Shown: positions 16,308-17,926 of the stretch, piece after piece
How positions within the stretch are numbered: the stretch's first letter is position 1
How the letters are laid out: each line of letters begins with the position of its first letter
DNA from: Acidimicrobiia bacterium
GTDB taxonomy: Bacteria; Actinomycetota; Acidimicrobiia; Acidimicrobiales; Iamiaceae
Direction: 5' to 3'
Length of the DNA: 17,926 nt
NCBI GenBank assembly: GCA_019247975.1
Contig: JAFBAD010000036.1
Span: forward strand, 1-17,926
Program-made: the position numbers and the translations under genes
Notes under the pieces: model-generated
What the model saw: only the letters and a program-made list of their open reading frames with translations
Databases searched by the model: none
What the model was told of the DNA's origin: nothing

Positions 16308-17459
16308 TCAGAAGACGGGTGCGTCCGCAGCGAGACCGAGGAGCACCCGGCCCGCAGGCTCCAGCGTGCGCGTCGAGCCGAGCATGTGCTGGCCCATGGT
16401 CGTGAGGTCGCGCAGGATGCGATCGAGCGGGTGCGGTCGGTAGATCGCCGTGGTGCCGGCGGTCTCGTAGGCGAGGTCGGCCGCCTGCTTGGCGGCCCGG
16501 AAGGCGTGCATGACCGACAGCCGGAAGCGGGCGGTGGTCGCCGCGTCGACGGCGTCGCCCGCGGTCACGGTCGCCCAGATCTCCTCGAGCACCTCGAGCG
16601 CCCATGCGCGGGCCGGCGCGATGAGCGACTCGATGGTCGCCACCGCCGTCTGGGTGCGGGCCTCGTCACGCATCGCCGTGCCCGCCGGCAACGTGATCTT
16701 CTCGTGGGCGAGCGCGATCAGCTCATCGGCCGCGGCGCGCGCGGCGCCGAGCGGCACCGCCGCGATGTTGCCGAAGAACATGTAGGGGAAGCGGTAGAGC
16801 GGCCGATCTCGCTGCGGTGGCTCGAGGAAGGCCCACGAGTGCTCCTCCGGCACGAACACGTCGTCGATCACGTAGTCGTTGCTGCCGCTGCCGGCGAGCC
16901 CGGTCGTGTGCCAGGTGTCGACCGAGGTGACCTCGGCGGCGGGGACCACGACGATCCGCAGCTCGGGCCCGCCGTCGGCCCGCAGGCGGATCCCTCCGTC
17001 GTGGGGCACGAGGCAACCCGCGACCATCACCTGCGCGTGCAGGCTCGCACTGCCGAACGCCCAGCGCCCCTTGACCGTGTAGCCGCCGTCGACCGGAGTG
17101 GCCGTGCCACCCGGGAAGAGCCACCCGGCGGTCACGTCGTCGAGATCGGTCCAGAGCTCGCGGGCCGCGTCATCGTCGAGGTTGGCCGAGTAGTAACCGC
17201 CGTCCGAGCCGATCATGGCGCACCAGCCGACCGAGGCGTCGATGGTCGAGAGCCGCTCGACCACCCGGAACTGCGCGAGCGGATCGACCTCCGGGCCGCC
17301 CCACGACTCGGGCATGGGCATGCGGAACAGGCCGGCCCGCTTCAGCCCGTCGATCACGTGGTCGGGTAGCCGTCGAGTCGCCTCGATCTCCCCGGCGGCG
17401 GCGCGGATCGCCTGCTCCAGGTCGTCGACCGCCCGCAGCAGCTCGGCTTCCGGCATCAT
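16308..17459 (-). CDS. Acyl-CoA dehydrogenase / HsaA-type flavin monooxygenase family protein
   Basis: The 383-residue protein belongs to the acyl-CoA dehydrogenase fold, in the subgroup with an Acyl-CoA_dh_2 C-terminal domain shared with two-component flavin monooxygenases such as HsaA. Seen are the N-terminal helical segment with LPDHVIDGLKRAGLFRMPMPESWGG, SVGWCAMIGSDGGYY, the beta-domain VDGGYTVKGRWAFGSA, the family-typical WHTTGLAGSGSNDYVIDDVFVP, and the C-terminal RPHPLDRILRDLTTMGQH. This last segment fits the monooxygenase branch better than a beta-oxidation dehydrogenase. The substrate cannot be assigned; hydroxylation of an aromatic or steroid compound using reduced flavin from a partner reductase is the family precedent. 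GGAGG at 17462-17466 lies 2 nt before the first ATG (17459) and 5 nt before the second (17456), so translation may start at 17456. It is transcribed divergently from a PadR regulator and probably controlled by it. Confidence 0.85.
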   Translation of the reverse strand: MMPEAELLRAVDDLEQAIRAAAGEIEATRRLPDHVIDGLKRAGLFRMPMPESWGGPEVDPLAQFRVVERLSTIDASVGWCAMIGSDGGYYSANLDDDAARELWTDLDDVTAGWLFPGGTATPVDGGYTVKGRWAFGSASLHAQVMVAGCLVPHDGGIRLRADGGPELRIVVVPAAEVTSVDTWHTTGLAGSGSNDYVIDDVFVPEEHSWAFLEPPQRDRPLYRFPYMFFGNIAAVPLGAARAAADELIALAHEKITLPAGTAMRDEARTQTAVATIESLIAPARAWALEVLEEIWATVTAGDAVDAATTARFRLSVMHAFRAAKQAADLAYETAGTTAIYRPHPLDRILRDLTTMGQHMLGSTRTLEPAGRVLLGLAADAPVF

Positions 17460-17469
17460 CCCCTCCGTT

Positions 17470-17490
17470 CGTTCAGAACGGTTCGGAATG
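17470..17490. promoter_or_regulatory. Tandem TTCNGAA operator between divergent genes
   Basis: CGTTCAGAACG (17470-17480) is a perfect palindrome around one base. A second, imperfect copy GTTCGGAAT (17481-17489) follows, so that TTCAGAA (17472) and TTCGGAA (17482) repeat with a 10-bp period on one face of the helix. The pair lies directly upstream of the TACTAT -10 of the PadR gene and overlaps a possible minus-strand -10 (TACATT, 17492 to 17487). PadR is the natural candidate to bind it and control both genes. Confidence 0.55.
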
Positions 17491-17496
17491 TACTAT
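17491..17496 (+). promoter_or_regulatory. Putative -10 (TACTAT) for the leaderless padR-family gene
   Basis: TACTAT lies 6 nt before the GTG at 17503, with no Shine-Dalgarno sequence between. The tandem operator occupies the spacer between this box and the expected -35 position, which would suit repression. Confidence 0.6.
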
Positions 17497-17502
17497 GACG
17501 AG

Positions 17503-17926
17503 GTGGCCGACCGGAAGCTGACGACGGTGCACCACGTGATCCTCGGCTGCCTGGCGTCGTTCGGTCCCCAGACCTCCTACGACCTGAAGCGGTCATCGCA
17601 GCGCATCACCGGCTGGATGTGGGCGTTCCCGCACACGCAGCTGTACACGGAACCGCTGAAGCTGGTCGACGCCGGTCTGGTGGAGGTCGACGTCGAGGAG
17701 GGCGGGCGCCGGCGCCGCACGTACTCGATCACGCCCGCCGGGCTCGACGAGCTCGCGCGGTGGTCGGGCGAGCTGCCCGACAAGGAACCCGAGATCCGTG
17801 ACCTCGCCTTCCTCAAGCTGTACTTCGCCGATCGGAGCGCGCCGGCGCGCGTGGCCGAGCTGGCGCGGCAGCAAGCGGCGATGCACGAAGCTCGGGCCGA
17901 CTGGGTCAAGGCGCTGCTCGAGGAGA
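17503..17926 (+). CDS. PadR-family transcriptional regulator, 5' part
   Basis: A frame opens at the GTG at 17503 and stays open to the end of the window (141 codons, no stop). The N-terminus MADRKLTTVHHVILGCLASFGPQTSYDLKR is the typical PadR winged-helix opening (helices 1-2). It is followed by the recognition region WAFPHTQLYTEPLKLVDAGLVEVD and the wing with GGRRRRTYSITPAGLDELARW, ending near residue 87. The following helical segment (RDLAFLKLYFADRS, then LARQQAAMHEARADW) begins the C-terminal dimerisation domain of the VirR-like PadR subgroup, which is cut by the window end. PadR proteins usually repress a neighbouring gene and themselves and release DNA on binding a small, often phenolic, ligand. 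The divergent flavin enzyme and the operator between them fit that scheme. GTG is chosen from homology and the leaderless -10. Confidence 0.88.
   Translation, partial: MADRKLTTVHHVILGCLASFGPQTSYDLKRSSQRITGWMWAFPHTQLYTEPLKLVDAGLVEVDVEEGGRRRRTYSITPAGLDELARWSGELPDKEPEIRDLAFLKLYFADRSAPARVAELARQQAAMHEARADWVKALLEE

Overview
The window is GC-rich (about 70%) and reads as an actinobacterial chromosome, most likely a member of the Acidimicrobiia or a close relative. This is inferred from the codon bias, the guaB3-guaA pair, the many GTG starts, the PcrA helicase with a C-terminal Tudor-like domain, and a recurrent leaderless promoter layout (TANNNT 6-8 nt before the start codon). No rRNA, tRNA, CRISPR array or insertion sequence was seen. 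The coding is dense, and no gene-free stretch exceeds about 110 nt.

Layout. 1-1775: the 3' end of a YqgE/AlgH-family gene, a putative 27-codon leaderless leader ORF overlapping a small unknown protein, and a secreted/membrane-anchored protein of unknown function. 1831-4478: a purine block, guaB3 and guaA, overlapping by 4 bp (GTGA). 4582-7087: a coiled-coil NlpC/P60 peptidoglycan hydrolase with a possible MtrA-type box in its promoter, a lipoprotein that appears to start with CTG, and a dienelactone-hydrolase-family protein. 7084-8277 (minus): an LPG-synthase/flippase-like membrane protein, divergent from pcrA. 8294-11581: the pcrA/uvrD helicase, split by a 352-residue intein at helicase motif III. 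11586-13097: an AMP-forming acyl-CoA ligase. 13102-13659 (minus): a membrane-anchored protein that looks like a Rieske fold without its cluster ligands. 13716-16231: a free-standing B12-binding methylmalonyl-CoA-mutase-type subunit followed by sucC and sucD. 16308-17459 (minus): an acyl-CoA dehydrogenase/flavin monooxygenase-like gene, divergent from a truncated PadR regulator with a tandem TTCNGAA operator between them.

How the genes fit together. GuaA converts XMP to GMP. The B12 subunit and SucCD form a plausible propionate-to-succinate route: methylmalonyl-CoA to succinyl-CoA to succinate with nucleotide triphosphate formation. The acyl-CoA ligase and the acyl-CoA dehydrogenase-like protein suggest fatty or aromatic acid metabolism nearby.

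The most interesting element is the PcrA intein. It has intact splicing motifs, and its inserted domain resembles a GIY-YIG nuclease rather than the usual LAGLIDADG endonuclease. Secondary points of interest are the leaderless leader ORF, the CTG start, the cluster-less Rieske-like protein, a 51-nt near-perfect hairpin between convergent genes, and the PadR operator.
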